NCBI GenBank assembly: GCA_018715935.1
Contig: DVKR01000026.1
Span: 1 to 48,267, forward strand
DNA: 48,267 bases
Origin: Candidatus Aphodovivens excrementavium
Lineage (GTDB): Bacteria; Actinomycetota; Coriobacteriia; Coriobacteriales; Eggerthellaceae
Reading direction: 5' to 3'
The stretch's first letter is position 1. Each line of letters begins with the position of its first letter. Below the pieces are notes generated by a model. The model made no database searches. It saw only the letters and a list, made by a program, of their open reading frames with translations, and was not told the origin of the DNA. Position numbers and translations under genes: made by a program. This document shows positions 40,718 to 48,267 of the stretch, piece after piece.

Positions 40718-43700
40718 ATGGCGGAGGGAGCCGTGAAGGCGACAAACGAGCAGGGCGCACGAAACCTGCACATTGGCATTGACGTGGGGTCGACCACCGT
40801 CAAGCTGGCTATTCTCGACAACTGCCAGCAGGTGAAATACTCCGTCTACCAGCGCCATCATGCCGACGTGCGCGCCACAATTGTGGAAGTGCTCGAAAAG
40901 GCGGCGCACGAGTTCGGCGACGAGGTGATGACCATTGCCATTACGGGTTCGGGCGGCTTGCTGCTTGCTCAGTGGCTGGGCATCGAATTCGTTCAGGAAG
41001 TCATTGCTTCCAAGACGGCAGTGGAGACTTTCATTCCTAAAACCGATGTGGCTATCGAACTTGGCGGGGAAGACGCCAAGATCATCTATTTCGACCAGGG
41101 CATCGAGCAGCGCATGAACGGAACCTGCGCAGGCGGCACCGGCGCGTTTATCGACCAGATGGCGGCTCTGCTTGACACCGACGCCGGCGGCTTGAACGAG
41201 CTGGCAAAAAGCCATACCACCATCTACCCCATTGCAAGCCGTTGCGGCGTGTTCGCAAAAACCGACGTGCAGCCTCTTTTGAACGAAGGCGCACGCAAGG
41301 AAGACATTGCCGCCTCGATTTTCCAGTCGGTGGTTACCCAGACGATTTCCGGATTGGCATGCGGACGCCCCATCAGGGGATACGTTGCCTTCCTGGGTGG
41401 TCCTTTGCAGTATCTGCCCGAGCTGCGCAAACGCTTCTACGAAACGCTTGAGCTTGACGACGAGCACATCATCGTGCCGGAGAACGCGCATCTGTTCGTG
41501 GCGAGCGGCTGTGCCATTGCCGGTGCGGAAAGCGAGCATGCGCACCCCGAGAAGCTCAACGACGTGGTTGAACGCCTGAAGAGCCTCGGCGACGTTCAGG
41601 GCTCGGAAGTGGTGCGCCTGGCACCGCTGTTCAAAGACGAAGACGACTACGCCGCGTTCAAGCGTCGCCACGACACCGAATGCGTGCGCCGGGGCGACCT
41701 GTCTGCCTACGAGGGTACGGCGTATCTCGGCATAGACGCGGGATCCACCACGTTCAAGGCCGCCCTCATTGCGGAAGACGGCTCTCTTCTGTGGAGCCAC
41801 TACGCCAGCAACAAAGGCGACGTGTTGGGTTGTGCGAAGTCGGCTTTGGCCGCCATGTACCAGGCGCTGCCGCACGACGAAAACGGACGCGCGCTCGTGC
41901 GCATCGGGCACGCCACGGTAACGGGCTACGGCGAGGCGCTGCTGCTAGAGGCGCTGCGCGTCGATTCGGGCGAGATTGAAACCGTGGCCCACCTGCGCGG
42001 TGCGCAGGAAATGCTGCCGGGCGTCGAGTTCATTCTCGACATTGGCGGCCAGGACATGAAGTGCCTGCGCGTGAAAGACGGCGTGATCGACCACATTATG
42101 CTCAACGAGGCGTGCAGCTCGGGTTGCGGCAGCTTCATTGAAAGCTTTGCCTCCGGGCTCGATTTGGACGTGTCGGAGTTCGCCCAGACTGCCATTCGCG
42201 CTAAGGCGCCGGTCGATCTGGGTAGCCGCTGCACCGTGTTTATGAACAGCCGCGTGAAGCAGGCGCAAAAAGAAGGCGCCACGGTGGGCGACATCGCCGC
42301 CGGCCTGGCTATCTCGGTAATCAAGAACGCCTTGTTCAAAGTCATCAAGATTCGCGACCCGCACGATGTGGGTACCAAGGTGATCGTGCAGGGCGGCACG
42401 TTCTTGAACGACGCGGTACTGCGCGCGTTCGAGCAGTTGGCAGAGGTGGAGGCAGTGCGCCCCGATATCGCGGGCAACATGGGCGCGTACGGTGCGGCGC
42501 TGCTGGCTCGCGACCGCTACCACCAAGCTGTTCACTCCTCCGCTCTTGCCGCCGGCGATACCGGAGAAATTGCTCCGGTCGTGGAGTCCTCGCTGCTGTC
42601 GCTTGAGGCCATAGAGGCGCTGGCACCCACGCATCGCACGGTGCGCTGCAAGGGGTGCTCCAACGCGTGCCTGCTCACTGTCAACGATTTTGGCAAGGAC
42701 GAAACCACCGGCAAGCACCGCCGCTTCATCACGGGCAACCGCTGCGAGAAGGGCGAAAGCTTCGGCAAGGGCTCAACCACGGCCGACGTCCCCAACCTGT
42801 TCGAGTACAAGACGCACCGCCTGTTCGACTACGAGCCGCTGGCGCTCGAAAACGCTCCGCGCGGAACCGTGGGCATTCCGCGCGCGCTGAACATGTATGA
42901 GAACTATCCGTTCTGGTTCACCTTCTTCACCAAGCTGGGCTGGCGCGTGGTGTTGTCCGACCCGTCGACGAAGAAGACCTACGAAGCGGGCATCGAATCG
43001 ATGCCTTCGGAGAGCGTGTGCTATCCGGCAAAGCTGAGCCACGGCCACATCATGAACTTGCTGGACAAGCACCCCGACTTCATCTGGTTCCCCTGCAGCA
43101 AGTGGGAGCGCCAGGAAGACGAGGGCGCGGGCAACCATTTCAACTGCCCCATTGTTGCCAGCTACGCCGAGGCGCTGCGTCTTAACATCGACGAGCTGCG
43201 CACTTCCGACGTGCGGTTCTTAAACCCGTGGTTGCCCTACGATCGCAAGGATCTGCTGAAAAAGCGCCTCTACGAAGACCTGGTGAAAGCACACCCCGAT
43301 CTTATGGGCGCAGATGTACCGGCTCCCACGAAGGCGGAAATTGAAGCTGCAGTGGATGCCGCTTGGGCGGAAGACGAAGCCTTTAAGCGCGATATGCGCA
43401 CCAAAGGCGAGCAAACGCTTGCCTGGATGGAGCAAACGGGAACGCATGGCATTGTGCTGGCGGGGCGCCCCTATCATAACGATCCGGAAATCAACCACGC
43501 CATCCCCGAGCTTTTGACAAGCTTTGGGCTGGCGGTGCTCACCGAAGACTCCATCGCGCACCTAGGGACGCTCGAGCGCCCCATCCGCCTGGTAGACCAG
43601 TGGATGTACCACACGCGTCTGTATGCGGCGGCCAAGGTGGCAACCGAGCGCAAAGACCTCGACCTTATCCAGCTGAACAGCTTCGGCTGCGGCCTTGACG

Positions 43701-45505
43701 CGCTTACCACCGACCAAGTGCAGGAGATCCTAGAGCGTGCGGGCAAGGTCTACACCGTGCTGAAGATCGACGAGGTGTCGAACCTGGGCGCGGCGCGCAT
43801 TCGCGTGCGCAGCTTGCTGGCGGCGTTGAAGGACCAGGCAGATGAGGAAGCCGAGCAGCAGGCCCAGGTTGCGGGGTGCCCGGTTGCGTCGCTTGACGTA
43901 GAGAAGGTCATTGCCAACATGGAGGCAAGCATCGAGGCGAGCGACGGCACTGAAGAGGGGCGCATCGCCGCGAAGCTTGCCGAGCAGTCTGCCGATGCGC
44001 GCGCCCAGGTTGTCGCCGAGCACGTTCCCAGCGCGCCCGAGACGTTCACGCAGAAAGCCGCTCCCGAGGTGCAGGAGCGCTTCCGTCAGCGCGAGGGCGC
44101 TTCAACCGAGTTCCCGCGTGCGATCTATACCGAGAAGATGAAGGAAGAGGGCTACACCATTCTGTGTCCGCAGATGGCTCCCATCCACTTCGATTTGCTG
44201 ATAGACATTTTCCAGCGCAACGGGTACAACCTCGAGCTGCTGCCTTCGGTGGACCATGGCGCGGTGGATGCAGGCTTGAAATACGTGAACAACGACATCT
44301 GCTACCCGTCGATTCTGGTAACGGGTCAGATCATGGAAGCGGTAATGAGTGGCCGCTACGACACCGACAAACTTGCCGTAATCATCACGCAGACCGGCGG
44401 CGGATGCCGTGCCACCAACTACATCTCGCTTATCCGCAAGGCGCTCGCCGCAGTGGGTTTGCCGCATGTGCCGGTTATCGCGCTGTCGTTCAAAGACCTG
44501 GGCGAAGACAATCCCGGATTCAAGATCACGCCGCAGATGCTGATGCAGGCGGTATACGCGCTCCAGTATGGCGATCTTTTGATGATGACGCTGTACCGCA
44601 CGCGCCCCTACGAGGTGGAACCCGGCAGTGCGAACCGCCTGTTCGACCATTGGATGGAAGTGTGCAAGGCGCAGCTGCGCCGCGGGCTCAAGGGCTCTGA
44701 GTTCAAAAAGACCGTGCGACAGATCGTTGAGGACTTCGACACGCTGCCGCTTCAGGGCGAGGGAACCAAGCCGCGCGTTGGCGTGGTGGGCGAGATCCTG
44801 GTCAAGTTCCATCCGACGGCGAACAACCAGATCGTAGACGTTATCGAGCGTGAGGGCTGCGAGGCGGTGGTTCCGGGCCTCATCGAGTTCTTCCTGTTCG
44901 GCATTGCCGGCGGCATTTTCCAGCGGCAACTTGGCAAATCGAAGAAGAGCGAGGTTGGCAGCAAGATAGCGCTGAAGGCTATTGCAAAACTGCGCGAGCC
45001 GGTGCGCCGTGCACTGGAGGAATCTTCGCGCTTTGAGCCGCCTACCGACATCTACGAGCTGGCAGAATACGCAAGCGAGATCCTGAGCCTGTGCAACTCC
45101 ATGGGCGAGGGCTGGCTGCTTACGGCGGAGATGGTGGAGCTTATCAAGACGGGTGCGCCCAACGTGGTGTGCACGCAGCCGTTTGCCTGCCTGCCGAACC
45201 ATGTGGTGGGCAAGGCGGTCATCAAGGAGTTGCGTCGCCGCTATCCCGAAAGCAACATCGTGGCAGTCGACTACGACCCCGGCGCTTCCGAGGTCAACCA
45301 GCTCAACCGAATCAAGCTGATGATCAGCGTGGCGAAGGCGAACCTCGCCGACAAGGAGCGTGAGGCTCGCGTGTTGCGCGCACGCGCCAACCACACCGAA
45401 GATCCAGCGCTTGGAGCGCAGGCGAAGGCGGCGGCGGGGTGCGGTTGCTGTGCGATTGAGGAGGACTTCCACACCGAAGACGAGGTGGAAACAGAGCGCG
45501 CATAG
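40718..45505 (+). CDS. Giant 2-hydroxyacyl-CoA dehydratase activase fusion
   Basis: 1595 residues from the ATG at 40718 (AAAGGAC site). Two BcrA/BadF/HgdC-type ASKHA ATPase domains: first [15 protein letters not shown] (~20) with [26 protein letters not shown] and [11 protein letters not shown]; second [14 protein letters not shown] (~338) with DIGGQDMKC and [12 protein letters not shown]. The Cys residues of CAGGTG/RCGVF and CSSGCG/RCTVF would hold a [4Fe4S] cluster between subunits. From ~700 a DUF2229/HgdB-like region follows ([45 protein letters not shown]), ending in a Cys-rich [10 protein letters not shown]. Known as a widespread fusion whose role is unclear; it probably drives ATP-dependent one-electron transfer. 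No separate dehydratase is nearby. Confidence 0.9.
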   Translation: MAEGAVKATNEQGARNLHIGIDVGSTTVKLAILDNCQQVKYSVYQRHHADVRATIVEVLEKAAHEFGDEVMTIAITGSGGLLLAQWLGIEFVQEVIASKTAVETFIPKTDVAIELGGEDAKIIYFDQGIEQRMNGTCAGGTGAFIDQMAALLDTDAGGLNELAKSHTTIYPIASRCGVFAKTDVQPLLNEGARKEDIAASIFQSVVTQTISGLACGRPIRGYVAFLGGPLQYLPELRKRFYETLELDDEHIIVPENAHLFVASGCAIAGAESEHAHPEKLNDVVERLKSLGDVQGSEVVRLAPLFKDEDDYAAFKRRHDTECVRRGDLSAYEGTAYLGIDAGSTTFKAALIAEDGSLLWSHYASNKGDVLGCAKSALAAMYQALPHDENGRALVRIGHATVTGYGEALLLEALRVDSGEIETVAHLRGAQEMLPGVEFILDIGGQDMKCLRVKDGVIDHIMLNEACSSGCGSFIESFASGLDLDVSEFAQTAIRAKAPVDLGSRCTVFMNSRVKQAQKEGATVGDIAAGLAISVIKNALFKVIKIRDPHDVGTKVIVQGGTFLNDAVLRAFEQLAEVEAVRPDIAGNMGAYGAALLARDRYHQAVHSSALAAGDTGEIAPVVESSLLSLEAIEALAPTHRTVRCKGCSNACLLTVNDFGKDETTGKHRRFITGNRCEKGESFGKGSTTADVPNLFEYKTHRLFDYEPLALENAPRGTVGIPRALNMYENYPFWFTFFTKLGWRVVLSDPSTKKTYEAGIESMPSESVCYPAKLSHGHIMNLLDKHPDFIWFPCSKWERQEDEGAGNHFNCPIVASYAEALRLNIDELRTSDVRFLNPWLPYDRKDLLKKRLYEDLVKAHPDLMGADVPAPTKAEIEAAVDAAWAEDEAFKRDMRTKGEQTLAWMEQTGTHGIVLAGRPYHNDPEINHAIPELLTSFGLAVLTEDSIAHLGTLERPIRLVDQWMYHTRLYAAAKVATERKDLDLIQLNSFGCGLDALTTDQVQEILERAGKVYTVLKIDEVSNLGAARIRVRSLLAALKDQADEEAEQQAQVAGCPVASLDVEKVIANMEASIEASDGTEEGRIAAKLAEQSADARAQVVAEHVPSAPETFTQKAAPEVQERFRQREGASTEFPRAIYTEKMKEEGYTILCPQMAPIHFDLLIDIFQRNGYNLELLPSVDHGAVDAGLKYVNNDICYPSILVTGQIMEAVMSGRYDTDKLAVIITQTGGGCRATNYISLIRKALAAVGLPHVPVIALSFKDLGEDNPGFKITPQMLMQAVYALQYGDLLMMTLYRTRPYEVEPGSANRLFDHWMEVCKAQLRRGLKGSEFKKTVRQIVEDFDTLPLQGEGTKPRVGVVGEILVKFHPTANNQIVDVIEREGCEAVVPGLIEFFLFGIAGGIFQRQLGKSKKSEVGSKIALKAIAKLREPVRRALEESSRFEPPTDIYELAEYASEILSLCNSMGEGWLLTAEMVELIKTGAPNVVCTQPFACLPNHVVGKAVIKELRRRYPESNIVAVDYDPGASEVNQLNRIKLMISVAKANLADKEREARVLRARANHTEDPALGAQAKAAAGCGCCAIEEDFHTEDEVETERA

Positions 45506-45564
45506 CCGCGAGAGCACAGCCGCTTTGAGGGCAGCCCCTTGCGCTTTGCGTGGGAGGAGCCGTG

Positions 45565-45597
45565 ATGCAGCTGGAAGAGCAAGAACGCGATGAGTAG
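45565..45597 (+). other. 10-residue frame with ribosome site
   Basis: MQLEEQERDE after GGGAGGAG-CCGTG, ending directly at the terminator hairpin. Too short to judge; may be chance or a peptide. Confidence 0.2.
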
Positions 45598-45637
45598 GCA
45601 GCCCCTTGTGCCGTGTGCACGAGGGGCTGCTCCTTTA
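45598..45637 (+). terminator. Terminator after activase operon
   Basis: GCAGCCCCTTGTGC / GCACGAGGGGCTGC (one G-U) with a 5-base loop, then TCCTTTAA. The left arm motif GGCAGCCCCTTG also occurs about 70 bp upstream. 45638-45850 shows no gene; a TATAAA hexamer near 45734 may be part of the protease promoter. Confidence 0.75.
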
Positions 45638-45850
45638 AGGGCGGTTCCACACGTGTGGGCTCTTTTGTGAGGTAGAATTTCGTTGAACTGCAGTATCCGA
45701 GCGGGTAAACGAGGCGCGTATCCGGGACAAGATATAAAACACCAGGTGAACGGCTCGTAGCGCCAGGTTTAGATCAAGCTCTAGGGTCAGAGGAAATCCA
45801 ACGATCACGCGTTTTGCGCGGGCTAAGACGATTCGAGAAGGGTTCGGGCT

Positions 45851-48267
45851 ATGGTGAAGCGGCTTTCGGCGTTCGTGTTTTCAATCATTTTGGCGGTGGG
45901 CCTTTTGCCGCTGCCGGCTGTAGCGGTGGAGCCTTCCGGCGCAAAGACGCAGTTGGAGCCCGGTACGTATGTGGAGCATGAGGCAATCGCGTACGTGGTG
46001 GATGATGGCGCAAAGGCGAGGGCGTTCTCCCCCGGCGGCGACCTGCTCGATACCGCCGAGACGCTGGTAACGGTGGATGCCGAGGCGGCCGCGGAGGCGC
46101 TTGGCGACGAAGCGGTGGCGCAGAGCGACGCGGCGGCACAGAGCGACGCGGAGCCTGCGACGTATGCCCGCGCGTTGTCGCTTGACGGCGATTCTGCCGA
46201 GCCTGCAGGGCGCTTGGTGCTGGTTCGCGACGAGTCGAAAACCACCGAGGAACTGATAACCGAGCTGGAGGCCGACGAGCGCGTGCTGTTCGTCGAGCCC
46301 AACTACTACGTGGAATCGTTCGACGACGAGGCGGAAGGCAGCACTGACGGTGCAAGCGGCGGCGCTTCATCGGGTGCGCTTTCTGTCGAAGGAAATGGTG
46401 ACGCGCAGGACGGCGAGACGTCGAATGGCGAGACGTCGAACGCTGGCGCGCAGGACGGCGAGTCGTCGAACACCGAAGTGCAGTCTAATGACGAGACGTC
46501 GAACGCCGAAACCCTGAATGACGGCACGTCGGATAGCTCCGTCTTATCGAACGAGGGAGAGGTGGGCATCTCGTCCGCCAACTCTTCCGAGCTTGATGCT
46601 GCTGCAACCGAGTCTGGGTCGGCGACGTTCGGCTCCGACAAAGACGAGGCGGCAAGCGATATGACGGCTTTTCAGTGGGGGATGTCCAACAACGGCGCAA
46701 TGGGGGGCGTGTCCGCTAGCGAAGCGATTGACGTCGACTACAGCGACTGGGATGACGCTTCTGCGGCAAGCGGCCTCGACGAGGTGGTTGTTGCCGTTAT
46801 CGACTCCGGTGTGGACGAAACCAACCCCGATCTTGCAAACGTGCTGTGGAGCGCGGGAAAAGACTACCCCGAACTCACTGCGCTCGGTGGCGATGAGCAC
46901 GGCTTCTCGACGGTTCCCGACACCACGTCAACGAGCCCGATTTCCGCAGAGCAGTCGCACGGTACGCACGTTGCCGGAATCATCGCGGCTGAATGGAACA
47001 GCGAGGGCACCTCGGGCGTGGCAAACAACGTAAAGATCATGTCGGTGCGCAGCGAGGTGGATGCCGCCTCCGATATGCTGCGCTGCATCAATTACGTCAC
47101 CGAAGCGGCAAAGGCGGGCGTTAACGTGCGCGTGGCAAATTGCTCATGGGGCATGGGATCCAATGCCTCGCGCGCGTTCGACGTGGCGTTTACCCAGATG
47201 GGGCAGGTTGACGTGATGGCGGTGTTTGCCTCTGGCAACTCCGATAGCGACATGGACGCCACCTTGAACACGATCTCGACGCTGCGAGACAACCCGTATG
47301 TTGTGGTAACGGACTCTATCGACGCATCGGGCGCGCTGTCGATGTTTAGCTGCTACGGCCAGGCGACGACCGACGTCGTGGCGCCCGGCTCCACCATCTT
47401 GTCGACTTGGCCGACGTCGGACCCGCAATATCTGGGCGAAGAGGACCAGGGCGCCGCGCTCTACGAGAGCTTCGATAGCCAGACGCGCGTTGCCATTGGC
47501 GTCGAGGACGGCGAGGGCAATTCGGTGATAGGTGGGAGCCAGGCGCTTTCATTCCAGTACCCCAAGAGCATGGGCGGGCAGAGCGTTCCTGTCGTGCAAG
47601 ACGAAAAGCGCTTCGACGGAAACGCGTCTTTGGAGCTGTCTTACAGCGTCGAAAAGGCTCTTTCGCTGGGCGCGGGCGGTCTTATGGCTGCGCAGAGCAG
47701 CGAGCTGAATTTCTCTGATCTTCCCGAGAAGCCCCGCTATCTCAGCATTCGCATGACCAGCGAATGCGCGAATGGCGGGTCGGGCTATCCTCAGGTGATG
47801 GTAAGCGTGGACACCACGGACGGGTCACAAAGCGCTCCGTTGTCTATCGTTTCGGAATTTGGGATAGGCGGCGACTCTTGGACGGGGTACTTCGTTGAAC
47901 TACCCGAAAACACCGATTTCGAGCATTTTTGCATAACCATTTCGTATATCAACCTCCAGATAAGCCTTTTGGGCGGCCAGCGTCAAGCACAGGTTGCAGA
48001 CGGCACGATCTACATCGACAGCATCGGTTTGGGCAGCGACCTTGTACCCTACAAATACAGCCAGGGAACTTCGATGGCGGCGCCGGCGGTGACGGGCATT
48101 GCGGCGGTGATAGCGGGAACGCACTCTGAAGCCTCCGCTGCGCAGCTGGCGGCATACGTGAAGGGCGCCGCGGTGGGCGATGCCTACGAGGAGTCCTGTT
48201 CGACGGGCGGCTACGCTACCGTTGACGGCGCCGCGAATCCGTCTCCGGTGCCTGTTGAGGCAGAGGT
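45851..48267 (+). CDS. Secreted subtilisin-like (S8) serine protease, partial
   Basis: Starts at ATG 45851, eight bases after AAGGG; open to the window end (805 codons seen). Signal peptide MVKRLSAFVFSIILAVGLLP with cleavage near AVA-VEP. An I9-like prodomain follows (AGRLVLVRDESKTTEELITE, VLFVEPNYYVE). Then ~100 residues of Ser/Asn/Gly/Glu low complexity with repeated GETSN/DGESSN units. Catalytic triad: Asp318 (VIDSGVD), His370 (HGTHVAG), Ser741 (GTSMAAP), with ASGN as the oxyanion Asn. Some 370 residues between His and Ser, about 150-200 more than usual, contain an inserted beta-rich domain. A cell-surface or secreted protease. Confidence 0.88.
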   Translation, partial: MVKRLSAFVFSIILAVGLLPLPAVAVEPSGAKTQLEPGTYVEHEAIAYVVDDGAKARAFSPGGDLLDTAETLVTVDAEAAAEALGDEAVAQSDAAAQSDAEPATYARALSLDGDSAEPAGRLVLVRDESKTTEELITELEADERVLFVEPNYYVESFDDEAEGSTDGASGGASSGALSVEGNGDAQDGETSNGETSNAGAQDGESSNTEVQSNDETSNAETLNDGTSDSSVLSNEGEVGISSANSSELDAAATESGSATFGSDKDEAASDMTAFQWGMSNNGAMGGVSASEAIDVDYSDWDDASAASGLDEVVVAVIDSGVDETNPDLANVLWSAGKDYPELTALGGDEHGFSTVPDTTSTSPISAEQSHGTHVAGIIAAEWNSEGTSGVANNVKIMSVRSEVDAASDMLRCINYVTEAAKAGVNVRVANCSWGMGSNASRAFDVAFTQMGQVDVMAVFASGNSDSDMDATLNTISTLRDNPYVVVTDSIDASGALSMFSCYGQATTDVVAPGSTILSTWPTSDPQYLGEEDQGAALYESFDSQTRVAIGVEDGEGNSVIGGSQALSFQYPKSMGGQSVPVVQDEKRFDGNASLELSYSVEKALSLGAGGLMAAQSSELNFSDLPEKPRYLSIRMTSECANGGSGYPQVMVSVDTTDGSQSAPLSIVSEFGIGGDSWTGYFVELPENTDFEHFCITISYINLQISLLGGQRQAQVADGTIYIDSIGLGSDLVPYKYSQGTSMAAPAVTGIAAVIAGTHSEASAAQLAAYVKGAAVGDAYEESCSTGGYATVDGAANPSPVPVEAE

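Noticed and set aside
44102..45517. Long minus-strand frame opposite the activase, and similar ones at 40697-41911 and 1774-3237
   Set aside because: No ribosome site, no recognisable domains, mirror the coding frames of real genes.

Overview
This window looks like chromosomal DNA of an anaerobic high-GC actinobacterium, most likely order Eggerthellales (class Coriobacteriia). The clues are a molybdopterin oxidoreductase paired with a very short ferredoxin-like subunit, several MFS and NCS2 carriers, a 1595-residue 2-hydroxyacyl-CoA-dehydratase-activase fusion, and strong AGGAGG-type ribosome sites with many GTG starts. The taxonomic call is inference from gene content; no rRNA gene is present.

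Layout. 1-2.8 kb: end of a molybdopterin oxidoreductase, its iron-sulfur partner, an unknown protein and an MFS carrier. 3.0-6.8 kb: two NCS2 nucleobase permeases on the minus strand flanking an NAD(P)HX epimerase. 7.1-10.0 kb: a LysR regulator divergent from an AAHS-type MFS carrier, with two LysR-like boxes between them. 10.0-10.9 kb: gene-poor, with 35-bp tandem repeats and a terminator. 10.9-14.6 kb: a signalling cassette (membrane protein and repeat-rich lipoprotein facing an HTH protein and a transmembrane Ser/Thr kinase), flanked by two identical 17-bp palindromic sequences. 15.0-25.1 kb: housekeeping and small modules: a VapBC-like pair, a PurF homologue lacking the N-terminal cysteine, an EamA transporter, lysC, asd, a RelB/PIN pair, a PARG-like protein, a nitroreductase and tlyA.

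25.1-34.3 kb is the most interesting part: a type I restriction-modification operon (hsdR, hsdM, an unknown ORF, hsdS) followed by a tyrosine recombinase, a second hsdS N-terminal half on the other strand and a silent hsdS C-terminal half. Four copies of one short sequence (A, B, C, D) sit at the junctions in alternating orientation and all read in the same codon frame through an RTNDYL peptide. This predicts recombinase-driven exchange of target-recognition domains, with up to four full specificities plus truncated HsdS states. Two RelB/YafQ-type toxin-antitoxin modules lie in or beside the locus; one toxin is frameshifted.

35.3-48.3 kb: ettA (ABC-F), a UPF0210 protein, a MoeA-family protein with a near-palindrome in its upstream region, a TetR regulator in a likely operon with the giant activase, and a secreted subtilisin-like protease that runs off the right edge. 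No tRNA, rRNA or CRISPR array was recognised.
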